Assembly: GCF_023684385.1 (NCBI RefSeq)
Contig: NZ_JAGSOJ010000001.1
Coordinates: 806,001 to 870,000 of the forward strand
Length of the DNA stretch: 64,000 bases
Direction: 5' to 3'
Source: Oceanirhabdus seepicola
Lineage (GTDB): Bacteria; Bacillota; Clostridia; Clostridiales; Clostridiaceae
The notes beneath the pieces are model-generated. The model saw only the letters and a program-made list of their open reading frames with translations. It had not been told where the DNA came from and did not search any database. Below, piece by piece: positions 7,791 to 15,871 of the stretch (within the stretch, counting starts at the first letter, position 1; each line of letters begins with the position of its first letter). The translations under genes and the position numbers were made by a program.

Positions 7791-8067
7791 CTATAAATTT
7801 TTATATCCGTATATTTTTCCTTTAGGCACTTCGAAATAAATAACTAGTCAAAGGAAAGCTTATATTTTGCATCAGACAAGGATTTAGAATACGTGCATAG
7901 CAGGGCTCTGTGCGTGTTCTAAAGACGCAGGATTATGCAAAATAGAAGTTTGAACTGGCTTGTTATTTATTTCGAAGTGCCTTAAGTTCAGTTGTCAAAT
8001 TAGAATCTATTACTTTGTATGAAACATCATCTCTGCAGTATTCGCAAAAGTCATTTTCCCGTTCATT
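7791..8067 (-). pseudogene. MqsA/YgiT-like zinc-finger antitoxin remnant split by a MITE
   Basis: Minus-strand translation from 8067 reads ERENDFCEYCRDDVSYKV, then IDSNLTTELK, where the frame runs into the MITE. After removing the MITE (7825-7981) and one copy of its TTA duplication, the frame continues as GKIYGYKNL before a stop. The CEYCRDDV-xY-x-V block followed by a GxIKGxKYxY-like segment is the N-terminal zinc-finger pattern of the YgiT-type (MqsA-like) antitoxin/HTH family. The second CxxC and the HTH part are missing, and no start codon survives. It is a dead gene. Confidence 0.6.
7825..7981. mobile_element. 157-bp MITE with 20-bp terminal inverted repeats
   Basis: The element begins GGCACTTCGAAATAAATAAC and ends with its perfect complement GTTATTTATTTCGAAGTGCC. 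Flanking TTA trinucleotides on both sides look like a 3-bp target duplication. The interior is itself palindromic (TTAGAATACG near 7881-7890 against TGTTCTAA near 7915-7922), so the whole element can fold into one long hairpin. It has no gene. A 3-bp T-N-A duplication is known for IS5-group elements, so a parental IS of that kind is a reasonable guess. Confidence 0.8.
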
Positions 8068-8110
8068 TCAATTTTTTCTCTGACTTTTACTTAGATTTCC
8101 AAACTTTATG

Positions 8111-8161
8111 GTGTTACCGCCCCCGAAGGTTTTAGTGAAGGAGGCACCCCTAAACTTGCTA
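8111..8161 (-). repeat. 51-bp dispersed repeat, copy 1
   Basis: This stretch matches 15168-15218 without gaps over 51 bp, including the common core GTTTTAGTGAAGGAGG and the end AACTTGCTA. Both copies lie just past the stop of a minus-strand gene. The minus strand can fold (GGTGCC... and the CCTTCGGGGGCGG segment). It resembles the 3' end of a small transposon, perhaps of the IS605/IS607 type, but no transposase accompanies it. Confidence 0.6.
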
Positions 8162-8172
8162 AAGTTTGTTAA

Positions 8173-8781
8173 TTATACTATATACTTCTCGTATACTTCA
8201 CTGTAGTCTCTTATATTATACTTCCTTGATGCCTTTTCTCTATACCCTCTCGCCTGATTAAAAATCCCACTAAAAGCTTGTACAACATCACATTCTACTC
8301 TACCCTTACCTAAACAATTCGTTGCTACATCTATAGATGCTAAATCTATATTCATCTTTTTTTCATTCTCTTGTTGTAGTAAATATATACCATACAGAGC
8401 TTTATATAACTTCTTTAATTCATCAATTTGATTCTTTTTTACATCTATAGAAAAATTCTTTTCACCTATTACAAACTTAATTTCTACATCTAAATCCACA
8501 GTACCCGCAGTTTCAAGTCTTACTTCTTTTACTTTATCATACTTAAATTCATACCTGTTTAAAATTCGTTTCTTGCTTATAGCACTACTTCCATCTAAGT
8601 GTATTAATCCATAGTTTGTAAAACAATACTCATCACTCTTAGACTTAATCAAAAAATATATCTTCTCACCATCTTCACTAAATATATAATCGTCTGAATC
8701 TACTTTTTCATAATCACTAGGTGATATTATCATACCTATATCACTTATACCCAATGCATCCGCTGCTAATTTCCCAAACAT
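8173..8781 (-). CDS. YvbH-like bacterial PH-domain protein
   Basis: A 202-residue soluble protein. Residues 1-120 (MFGKLAADALGISDIG ... RYEFKYDKVKEVRLETAGTV) resemble the bacterial PH domain of Bacillus YvbH, and the final 70 residues (Gln/Glu-rich helix, then FSGIFNQARGYREKASRKYN) match the YvbH-like oligomerisation region. Total length also fits YvbH (about 200). The function of the family is not known. It has its own promoter region on the right and stands alone between the decayed MqsA-like gene and the DUF3427 helicase. Confidence 0.65.
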   Translation of the reverse strand: MFGKLAADALGISDIGMIISPSDYEKVDSDDYIFSEDGEKIYFLIKSKSDEYCFTNYGLIHLDGSSAISKKRILNRYEFKYDKVKEVRLETAGTVDLDVEIKFVIGEKNFSIDVKKNQIDELKKLYKALYGIYLLQQENEKKMNIDLASIDVATNCLGKGRVECDVVQAFSGIFNQARGYREKASRKYNIRDYSEVYEKYIV

Positions 8782-9023
8782 ATTATTGCTCCTTCTAATT
8801 TTTATTTTTAATTATAATAATATACTATAAATTAACAATAATCACAAGTAAACCTCGTAATTCAGTAGCTTCTTGTTATATCATAGTTCTATATCTTTTC
8901 CCTCTTGTTTTTTTATATGGAAATTTCTTGTTTCTCAGACATCAAGGAAATAAACTTGTAACTTGATTTCAGGTATTCAAGATAAAATTTCTCGGTGTTC
9001 CTATACAATTTAATGGCTAAGAA

Positions 9024-9055
9024 AAAAAGCACCCATCCCACAAAGATTAGTGCTT
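9024..9055 (-). terminator. Terminator of the PLD-helicase gene
   Basis: On the minus strand AAGCAC (9055-9050) pairs with GTGCTT (9032-9027) and is followed by a run of T. It lies 30 bp after the helicase stop codon. The rest of 8782-9023 is A/T-rich and presumably holds the promoter of the YvbH-like gene; nothing else is recognisable. Confidence 0.75.
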
Positions 9056-9083
9056 ATTTGTAAATATACCATGATACTCTACC

Positions 9084-12038
9084 CTAAACTATATATCTAT
9101 AAAGATCTTCTCGTACAGGTGTATGCAATCTATATGTGATTTCTACAGCTCTTTTGTTTGTATTCTCCATAATAAATTCTTTAGGCTCACCTACAGTATT
9201 TATTTTCCCAAGATAATAAAACTCCTTTGATACTTTGTCATCCTTATTTTTTCTCACAAATAAACTCATTTCTACATTGTCTTTTTCAGCATTATATGCT
9301 TGCACAACGTCTGGTGAATTTTTTGTTCTTCCTGATTTAGATATGGCTATTATTTGTGCTGGTGATAGGAATCTATCCTCATATTTTATAGTAGAACTGA
9401 TATCTTCTGCTTTATCATAATTAATAAATACTGGGTAAGTCTTGGTTTTTTTATTAAATTTATATCCACCTATATTTGTTGCCACTTCACACTTTTCCCA
9501 CTCTAAAAGTCTGCATACATCCTCATAAGTGTACTTCTTATATAACATAAAATTTGTATCCATGTACCTAATACTATAATCTTTTTCATATCTACTTATA
9601 CCAAAGTCTATAGCCTCTTTTACAACATTTGCAAAATTTTGATTTTGTAGTTTTTCTTTAAATACCTTAGATATTTTATAGTCCTCATTGTCCTGCTCTA
9701 AAAAAATACATTTTTCATAGGTTTTCTTCCCTGTTCCCGAAGGAAACTCATTGGTAAGTACATTTATAATTGAGATAGCTGTACTTTCTTTAAAGTCTAT
9801 ATTATAAATTTCTTTTAAAGATGCCTTTAACCTTGATAATGCGTTAGTCTCATATTCCATAAGCTGCTTTATCATAAGTAATTCATGAATTCTTTTGCCT
9901 GAAGCAAGTTTTTTAGATATAAATTCTATGAATAGTTCTTCTGTATTATCCAAGTGTACACTATACTCTTTTTCATATTTAAGTAAAAATTTATGATAAG
10001 AGCCTAAGCTATTATTTTCAAAAATTCTCAATGGATCTATGGACTCATATGTATCAAAGTCTTTTAGACTTGGTATTTTACCCAGTTTTTCTTTAAGTTT
10101 CTTGTAATTTTCTTTAATGAAACTAACTTGATTAAATTTAACCTTATCAATTGATTCAAAAATACGTTTTTTTGAAATTTTATCAAAATTAATAGTAGAG
10201 CAACCTGGAATTACTCTATTTCCTTCCATAACATACTTTCTAACATTATCTTTGTTATAAGTTCTGTCACCAGAAAGAGCTATAGGAATTAAAAAGTTAC
10301 TATCATAGTTTCCAACAAAATCGATTACAACAATATATTCCTTATCAGTATGCTTTCTAAGTCCTCTTCCTAATTGCTGCACAAATATTATAGCTGACTT
10401 AGTAGCTCTCAACATAATTACTTGATTTACACAGGGTATATCAACACCCTCATTAAAAATGTCAACTGTAAATATATATTCTAAAGAGTTTTCTATTTCT
10501 TCTTGCTCTAATCTTTCTATTGCATTTTCACGTTCTTTTTGATTATTGTCTCCTGTTAATGCAAGGGTTTTATATCCTCTATTATTGAATTTATTTGATA
10601 GTTCCTTAGCCTCTTCTTTATTGCTACAAAATATTAACCCTTTTACTCTGTTTCCACAGTATCCATAGAATTTTGCTTTTTCAATTATATGTTCTACTCT
10701 TTGATCTTGTACTAAGTATTTAAAATCTGTATTTTCATCTAATCCCTTGCCATCAATAGATATATCTTCTATACCAAAATAATGAAATGGACAAAGCAAA
10801 TCTTCTTCTAAAGCTTGCTGCAGTCTTATTTCATAAGCAATGTTATAATCAAACATTTCAAAGATATTAAAATCATCATTTCTTTCTGGTGTAGCTGTCA
10901 TTCCTAATAAAAATTTAGGTTTAAAGTGACTCACTATCTTTTGATAACTCACTGCCCCCGCCTTATGCACTTCATCTATTATAATGTAATCGAACTCTGT
11001 ATTTTCAAAACTAGATAGAATTTCATCTTTACATAAAGTTTGCACAGTAGAAAATATAAACTCTTTATCTACTTCTTTATAATTACCTGAAAGAATCCCC
11101 ATAGTTTTCGTATCACCAAAAACATTTCTGTAGCTTTCTAAAGCTTGTTTTGCAATTTGCTCTCTATGTACAATAAACAAAGCCTTTTGTGGATTAACAT
11201 TTCTCAAATCAAATGCTGATAGGTATGTCTTCCCTGTACCCGTTGCCGAAATTAATAATGCTTTTGCTTCTCCCTTTTCCCTTATGTTATCTAGGGATTT
11301 GATAGCAGATACTTGCATTTTATTTGGTCTTAATTTGTACTGAACAATTGATGGTACTTTGCTCTTTCTTGTGTATTCTCTTTGCTGGAAATATATTTTT
11401 TCATAAGTTTCTATCCATTCTATAGTTAACTCATTGGCTTCTTGCCACATTAACTGAAAATCATCTATTACCTCTTCTGTTAATGCTCCTTCTTCTAAAG
11501 AAGATACTTTTATATTCCATTCCTTATTTTTTGTTAATGCTGTTTGTGTGAGATTTGAACTTCCAACAATAATTTTATAACAATCACTATGCTGAAAAAT
11601 ATACCCCTTTGTATGAAAGCTTTCTTTATCATATAATTTAATTTCAAGATTTGAAAATTCCAACAATCGCTTCAATGCTTTTGGCTCACTAAAATTAAGA
11701 TAATCCGTAGTTAAAATTTGTCCTTTTACGCCTTTATCCTCTAAATCCTTTAATGTCTGTAACAAAGGAGTTATGCCGCTACTTGTAATAAATGCAACAG
11801 ATATCATAAAGCCCCTACAACTTTCAAGCTCTGAAATAATATTGCTTAGAATCTTATTTCCTTGTTTATAATCATTTACTAATAGTTTAGGCATTAAGGC
11901 TAAATTACCCTCAATAGAATTATCAATTATCCCTTTCTCAGCGGACTTTAATAACTCTTCTTTTATACTAATGTTATTTTTTTCTATTGTCTTAATTTCT
12001 AAACTTGATACACCTTCAAGTTTATTTTTAGTAATCAT
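9084..12038 (-). CDS. PLD-nuclease/DEAD helicase fusion with DUF3427
   Basis: A 984-residue three-part protein. Residues about 60-200 form a phospholipase-D-like nuclease domain with H142-x-K144 (FHTKGYIF) and the downstream GSSN motif. Residues about 235-600 are a superfamily 2 helicase: motif I SATGTGKT (264-271), motif II DEVH (355-358), motif III TATP (381-384) and motif VI QQLGRGLRK. The C-terminal 350 residues match DUF3427. Proteins of this build are known from defence islands and are thought to process foreign DNA; the exact activity is unproven. The gene follows a Nudix hydrolase on the same strand with a 124-bp gap, a pairing I recall as recurrent. A remnant of a related helicase lies at 50031-50279. 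Confidence 0.85.
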   Translation of the reverse strand: MITKNKLEGVSSLEIKTIEKNNISIKEELLKSAEKGIIDNSIEGNLALMPKLLVNDYKQGNKILSNIISELESCRGFMISVAFITSSGITPLLQTLKDLEDKGVKGQILTTDYLNFSEPKALKRLLEFSNLEIKLYDKESFHTKGYIFQHSDCYKIIVGSSNLTQTALTKNKEWNIKVSSLEEGALTEEVIDDFQLMWQEANELTIEWIETYEKIYFQQREYTRKSKVPSIVQYKLRPNKMQVSAIKSLDNIREKGEAKALLISATGTGKTYLSAFDLRNVNPQKALFIVHREQIAKQALESYRNVFGDTKTMGILSGNYKEVDKEFIFSTVQTLCKDEILSSFENTEFDYIIIDEVHKAGAVSYQKIVSHFKPKFLLGMTATPERNDDFNIFEMFDYNIAYEIRLQQALEEDLLCPFHYFGIEDISIDGKGLDENTDFKYLVQDQRVEHIIEKAKFYGYCGNRVKGLIFCSNKEEAKELSNKFNNRGYKTLALTGDNNQKERENAIERLEQEEIENSLEYIFTVDIFNEGVDIPCVNQVIMLRATKSAIIFVQQLGRGLRKHTDKEYIVVIDFVGNYDSNFLIPIALSGDRTYNKDNVRKYVMEGNRVIPGCSTINFDKISKKRIFESIDKVKFNQVSFIKENYKKLKEKLGKIPSLKDFDTYESIDPLRIFENNSLGSYHKFLLKYEKEYSVHLDNTEELFIEFISKKLASGKRIHELLMIKQLMEYETNALSRLKASLKEIYNIDFKESTAISIINVLTNEFPSGTGKKTYEKCIFLEQDNEDYKISKVFKEKLQNQNFANVVKEAIDFGISRYEKDYSIRYMDTNFMLYKKYTYEDVCRLLEWEKCEVATNIGGYKFNKKTKTYPVFINYDKAEDISSTIKYEDRFLSPAQIIAISKSGRTKNSPDVVQAYNAEKDNVEMSLFVRKNKDDKVSKEFYYLGKINTVGEPKEFIMENTNKRAVEITYRLHTPVREDLYRYIV

Positions 12039-12079
12039 TCATTAATCACCTACAATTATTTAAGAATTATATCGATTCC

Positions 12080-12155
12080 AGTTTAACTAAATTTATACAT
12101 ACTCAAAACTCATAGAAACACTGCGATTTTGAGCATGTATAAATAAAGTTTAACT
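12080..12155. repeat. Long imperfect inverted repeat between Nudix and helicase genes
   Basis: Two 29-base arms (12080-12108 and 12127-12155) are near-complementary, with only a few mismatches, around an 18-base loop. The shared words are AGTT-AACT, ATTTATACAT and CTCAAAA. It may attenuate read-through from the Nudix gene into the helicase gene, or be a MITE-like relic. There is no strong U-run beside it. Confidence 0.65.
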
Positions 12156-12162
12156 ATGAATT

Positions 12163-12564
12163 CTATATATTTATCTCTTTCATTAATTCTTCTACTGCTG
12201 GGACATCAGCTGGCGCCCAATTCAATGAGCTTAGATAATCTCTTTTTAACCAAATTAAGGCCCCATGTTCATTAGCTACTGGCGTTCCTTCTATTATTTT
12301 GCATTTAATCGTTATTAAATTTACTATAAATTTATCATATTCATGTGTGTAATCGTTAAAAACCTCAAAAGCTTCTACTCTGCAGCTTAATTCTTCATTT
12401 ATTTCTCTTTTTATTGCTTCTTGTAGATTTTCTCCTTCTTCTACCTTTCCTCCTGGGAATTCCCATAGATTTGGCATTGGCATTTGTAATGATCTTAGAG
12501 CGCATAGTATCTCATTATTAGTATTTTCTATTATTGCACCTACTACTTTTATTTTTTTCTTCAT
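12163..12564 (-). CDS. MutT-like Nudix hydrolase
   Basis: A 133-residue single-domain protein with a complete Nudix box, GGKVEEGENLQEAIKREINE with EL following (residues 38-59), matching Gx5Ex7REUxEExGU except for Ser instead of the final Gly. The N-terminus KVVGAIIENTNNEILCALRS and the WEFPGGK approach to the box are those of (deoxy)nucleoside triphosphate pyrophosphohydrolases such as MutT and CTP pyrophosphohydrolase. It would hydrolyse modified or damaged NTPs. It is the first gene of a probable two-gene unit with the PLD-helicase, which suggests a role in defence or DNA repair rather than general housekeeping; that link is inferred. Confidence 0.85.
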   Translation of the reverse strand: MKKKIKVVGAIIENTNNEILCALRSLQMPMPNLWEFPGGKVEEGENLQEAIKREINEELSCRVEAFEVFNDYTHEYDKFIVNLITIKCKIIEGTPVANEHGALIWLKRDYLSSLNWAPADVPAVEELMKEINI

Positions 12565-12705
12565 ATCGTACCACCTCCTGATTATTTTATCAGATTATTG
12601 GATAATAACCTAGATTATAAGGTAGTTTTGTTTATTTTTTTGTGGATTAGTTAGTTTTTGTTTGCTTATAGCTCTATATTGGGATTTTTTCAGCCATATT
12701 AGAAA

Positions 12706-13086
12706 TTAATCTTGTGGAAGTAATTCTTCTACAATATCATCATCTAAACATATTGCAATACTATTAGAGATAAACCAACCTCCAACTTTTAATCTCTGAT
12801 GTAGCTTCTCTTCTGCACTTTCCTTTAATAGGAATTGATAGAACTCGTCATCTTCATTACAATCTTCCCAAAGACAATTATCATTTACAAGCTCGCAGGA
12901 TAATTCATAGTAGTTATTTGTATCTAAATAATAATTACACCATTTTTCTTTCTTAATAATTTCTTCAACTAAGTTTAAATCATTATTAGCTATCTTCATC
13001 AATGCTTTATAAATAATAATACTATCTTCTTTATCTGATCCAATTCTTTCTTCAATCTCAATTAATATTTGACTTGTGTTGTTCAT
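12706..13086 (-). CDS. Hypothetical acidic protein
   Basis: A 126-residue protein, strongly acidic, with an N-terminal helical part (SQILIEIEERIGSDKEDS) and a C-terminal LHQRLKVGGWFISNSIAI segment followed by DDDIVEELLPQD. No motif, signal peptide or membrane segment is seen. A C-terminal fragment of a paralogue lies at 2250-2435. Clusters of small acidic proteins that exist as repeated and decaying copies are typical of immunity genes for polymorphic toxins, but this is only a guess. Directly upstream is a frameshifted small gene. Confidence 0.6.
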   Translation of the reverse strand: MNNTSQILIEIEERIGSDKEDSIIIYKALMKIANNDLNLVEEIIKKEKWCNYYLDTNNYYELSCELVNDNCLWEDCNEDDEFYQFLLKESAEEKLHQRLKVGGWFISNSIAICLDDDIVEELLPQD

Positions 13087-13115
13087 GAGTTTATTCCTCT
13101 CTAACCATTTATAAC

Positions 13116-13387
13116 TTAATCATTTGTTTTTGATATGTAATCCTTAATACTCTGTTCATTATAAGTTTCTTTGTAATTATCCCATAGTCTATAAGAAAAT
13201 ATATTATCACAGTTGGTTTCTTTTAGATATTCTATTTCTTCTAAAAGATTTTTAAAAGCTTCAAATGAATTCTCTCCTGCTGCAATCCCTATTACTTGGA
13301 GTTTTTAATATCTGGTTCTATGGATTCTGAATTAGGTTGATAAGTGTAGCCTTCTTGGGTTAGAAAAATATAATGATTTATTTTCAT
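13116..13387 (-). pseudogene. Frameshifted small hypothetical gene (about 90 residues)
   Basis: From an ATG at 13387, preceded by AGAGG, the frame reads MKINHYIFLTQEGYTYQPNS and stops after EPDIKNSK. Shifting the frame by one base restores a long continuation, VIGIAAGENSFEAFKNLLEE up to SIKDYISKTND. The two parts join near 13303. The N-terminus followed by an AGENSFEAF-type segment looks like a small accessory protein family, but I cannot name it. A single indel disrupts it, so a sequencing error should be considered. Confidence 0.6.
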
Positions 13388-13417
13388 GTATAATATTTCC
13401 TCTCGTCTAGTTTTTTA

Positions 13418-13524
13418 TTAGATCGAGATCGTAACATAATCCTTTAATTTAATCATATCAAATTCCTCTACTTTGATTGCTTCTTCAATAATCTCTATCT
13501 TATCTTTACTAACACGAATATCTA
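13418..13524 (-). pseudogene. Short coding remnant
   Basis: Minus-strand translation gives KIDIRVSKDKIEIIEEAIKV then EEFDMIKLKDYVTISI before a stop. The frame is closed upstream by a TAA that overlaps the end of the 479-residue gene, and no start codon is seen. The composition looks coding, so it is probably the tail of a lost gene, possibly a C-terminal extension of the neighbour removed by a frameshift. Confidence 0.3.
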
Positions 13525-14961
13525 TTTTTTATAGCTCATTTCATCAACCACCCAATTAATCCCAGCACAAGTCTCTACATATGCTATGTTAGCATTATAC
13601 TTCTCCTCTAGCTCTTCTAATTCTCTTTCTCTATCTTCTTCAGCCTCATGTTCATCTGAGACCTCAAAAAACCTTTCGGTTCCAATACTATATTTTGCAA
13701 TCTTTCCTTCTGAAATTACTTTTATTATTTTGTCATACTTATTTTCAATATTTTCTCTTTTCTCTTCCATATTGAAATAATACTTAACCCAATGCTCCCC
13801 TATCATAAATTTATAAATTTCTCTTGCATCATTGTTAAAATAGTTAATTATTTGGTTTTTAAATATTTTACGCCTATATTCTACCTCTCTAACACATACA
13901 TCGTATGCAATTGATGTATCACCACTATAACTATCACTTCCAAGATTAAAACTTTGTGATTTTTTATCATAAAATTCACACTCTGGTGTATTTCCTTCAA
14001 TTAACCTCTCATTTAACTCTTCATAAATTTCGTCCATTAGATACGTACCAATATATTTTTCCCCTTCATCTATACTATATATTTGATCTATTAACTCACT
14101 CTCATCATAGTATGCATGATCTATCACATATTTAAATTCAAAGCACAGATCATACATTGCAATTAGCCATAATAAAATATCCCCATATTCATAATTATCA
14201 TGATCTGTTTTAGTAATTTTGTCAGATATTACAACACCTTGATGCATAAATATATTCCACGCATCTTCTGCCCAATTGATTTCAAAAGAATAATTATAGA
14301 ATATTTTTTCTGCTATTTCTTTTACATCAACCCAATTATATTTGTTATATTCAAATTCATTATCATTACATTTATTTTTTTCTAGTAGCTCTTCTATATT
14401 AACTACCTCTTTTTCGATTTTTGTTGCAATATTGTACTCATCATCACAATTATAATCATATAGTTCATCTATAGCTTCTATTATGTAGTTTTTAAACTCC
14501 TCTGGTAAAACTAACTCTGATTTATACTCAATACCTAAATAATATTCTGATTGATAAAGAAATAATATATTTACAATGTCTTGTTGTAATAGAATACTTA
14601 ATTCATAAACTGATCTCCTTTCAGTTAATGAATAAACAAATGGCATTGTAAATACACAGTAACCACTTCCTATAAAAAGTACATTTATTGTTAAAATATC
14701 ATCGATAATTTTATATTCAAAGTTTATCTCATCTGTACCCTCAAAAATAAATGCATATTGACTATTGATTACATATAATTCATCATCAATACTACCATCT
14801 TTTGAATTTACTAATGAATGATGTGAAAGCACCTCGATATTTGAATACTCCTCATGATATCTATTATACTTTTCTAGTTCTGAAATAACTTTTGGTTTCT
14901 CCAACATTGGCGGCTCAGTCACTAATAAATTGAGACTTTCTGCATATTCAATAAACCTCAT
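13522..14961 (-). CDS. Hypothetical protein, 479 residues
   Basis: A large acidic soluble protein rich in Glu, Asp, Tyr and Ile. It has no signal peptide, membrane helix or recognised catalytic motif. A short central repeat of aromatic residues (EDAWNIFMHQGVVISDK, then ILLWLIAMYDLCFEFKY) suggests a folded alpha/beta domain. The last 60 residues form a charged helix (EHEAEEDRERELEELEEKYN). The ribosome binding site is a run of nine G, listed separately. It is the first gene of a leftward cluster of small, partly broken genes. I do not recognise the family. Confidence 0.6.
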   Translation of the reverse strand: MRFIEYAESLNLLVTEPPMLEKPKVISELEKYNRYHEEYSNIEVLSHHSLVNSKDGSIDDELYVINSQYAFIFEGTDEINFEYKIIDDILTINVLFIGSGYCVFTMPFVYSLTERRSVYELSILLQQDIVNILFLYQSEYYLGIEYKSELVLPEEFKNYIIEAIDELYDYNCDDEYNIATKIEKEVVNIEELLEKNKCNDNEFEYNKYNWVDVKEIAEKIFYNYSFEINWAEDAWNIFMHQGVVISDKITKTDHDNYEYGDILLWLIAMYDLCFEFKYVIDHAYYDESELIDQIYSIDEGEKYIGTYLMDEIYEELNERLIEGNTPECEFYDKKSQSFNLGSDSYSGDTSIAYDVCVREVEYRRKIFKNQIINYFNNDAREIYKFMIGEHWVKYYFNMEEKRENIENKYDKIIKVISEGKIAKYSIGTERFFEVSDEHEAEEDRERELEELEEKYNANIAYVETCAGINWVVDEMSYKK

Positions 14962-14967
14962 ATCTAT

Positions 14968-14976
14968 CCCCCCCCC
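14968..14976 (-). promoter_or_regulatory. Poly-G(9) ribosome binding site
   Basis: On the minus strand nine consecutive G residues end six bases before the ATG at 14961 and are the only possible Shine-Dalgarno sequence. A homopolymer at this position can change length by slippage and so alter translation. Confidence 0.6.
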
Positions 14977-14999
14977 ACAATAACCATATCATATATATT

Positions 15000-15167
15000 T
15001 CTTTACTAATATTAGTAATACCTTTAAACTTTTGAAAATAGATTAAAAAGCAAATCCGAAGTAATACCCAGACTTTAATCATTAAACATTTCTCAATTTT
15101 TCATATACTTCTTTTAACATTAGATCATCACTGCAGTTATATAGCAGAACAATTTGTGTTCACAAAT
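15000..15167 (-). other. Gap with a short coding relic
   Basis: Minus-strand bases 15162-15082 read LLYNCSDDLMLKEVYEKLRN plus V before a stop, without a start codon. CAATTTGTG/CACAAATTG (15150-15167) forms a palindrome next to the 51-bp repeat. Otherwise the gap between 14962 and 15168 holds only the promoter region of the 479-residue gene. Confidence 0.3.
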
Positions 15168-15218
15168 TAGTAACCACTCCCGTGGGTTTTAGTGAAGGAG
15201 GTACTCCTGAACTTGCTA
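15168..15218 (-). repeat. 51-bp dispersed repeat, copy 2
   Basis: Ungapped match to 8111-8161, with about four in five bases identical, including a completely conserved 16-base core. In this copy the minus strand forms a neat ACCCAC-GGGA-GTGGT hairpin; the changes in the other copy are partly compensatory, which favours an RNA or DNA fold over a coding role. Confidence 0.6.
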
Positions 15219-15540
15219 TGAATTCACCATCGCTTTAAAATCATCACCACCATTAATATAATTGAACATATCAAGAAGCACCTTAAGGGTATCTGCCATA
15301 TTTCCATGAATCCTAGATAACTCTTCTGTTTTATGCAAAAATCCATTGCTTCATCTCTTGATAGGATATTATTAACGTCACTATATATACAATAGAATAC
15401 AATCTCATCCCTAGCCCTATATGTAAAATGAATATTCTCTTCCATAAGAATTGTTTTTATATCAATAAGCTTATTAATTATTTCCTCAGCAATGGTTCTG
15501 TGTTCTATACATCTTTAAGGGCATTGAATTCGCTCTTCAT
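15216..15540 (-). pseudogene. Hypothetical gene with two frameshifts
   Basis: Three minus-strand frames join into one protein-like sequence: MKSEFNALKDV from 15540, then IEHRTIAEEIINKLIDIKTI continuing through MEENIHFTYRARDEIVFYCI to about 15340, then KTEELSRIHGNMADTLKVLL and DMFNYINGGDDFKAMVNS to a stop at 15216. The intact form would be about 105 residues. An open frame exists for the middle part alone, but its C-terminus is nonsense produced by the second shift. Family unknown. The stop codon touches repeat copy 2. Confidence 0.6.
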
Positions 15541-15725
15541 AAATGTGTTTAATATATTTCTACTATCAATAGGATTAAGCTGAAATCAAAGTTATAGTTT
15601 ATATTAACTTTTTAAATAATAATGTTCTTATCTTCTTTACTTTTATTATTCCCCTATAAGTGTTAAAATTAAATCAAACACACATTCGCCGCATAAAATT
15701 CAGAATTAAAGAAATGCTATTCTTA

Positions 15726-15774
15726 TAAACCTAAGTTTAATTATTTGACTATTTAATAAACCTAAGTTTATAAT
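15726..15774 (+). promoter_or_regulatory. dnd operon promoter with two identical operators
   Basis: TAAACCTAAGTTTA occurs twice (15726-15739 and 15757-15770), each a near-perfect palindrome, with starts 31 bp apart, i.e. three helical turns. A promoter TTGACT (15745-15750), 18 bp, TATAAT (15769-15774) lies between and over them, so the second site blocks the -10 region and the first lies upstream of the -35 box. They are the natural binding sites for the XRE protein encoded next. Confidence 0.7.
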
Positions 15775-15841
15775 ACTAAAAAAAGTAATATTGTCAACAA
15801 TTCTTAATAGTAGACTTCTATAGCTTGTACATACATACTGT

Positions 15842-15862
15842 GGTATAATTTAAAGTTGGAGG
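15842..15862 (+). promoter_or_regulatory. Extended -10 promoter and RBS of the XRE gene
   Basis: TGGTATAAT (15841-15849) is a perfect extended -10 element. It lies only about 20 bases before the ATG at 15872, with GGAGG at 15858-15862. A transcript from here would have a very short leader starting almost at the ribosome binding site. It could give operator-independent basal expression. Confidence 0.5.
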
Positions 15863-15871
15863 ATTGTTGAT

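Noticed and set aside
15224..15445. 73-codon open frame as an intact small membrane protein
   Set aside because: Its hydrophobic C-terminus is produced by a frameshift; the alternative frame continues a better protein sequence (KTEELSRIHGNMADTLKVLL).
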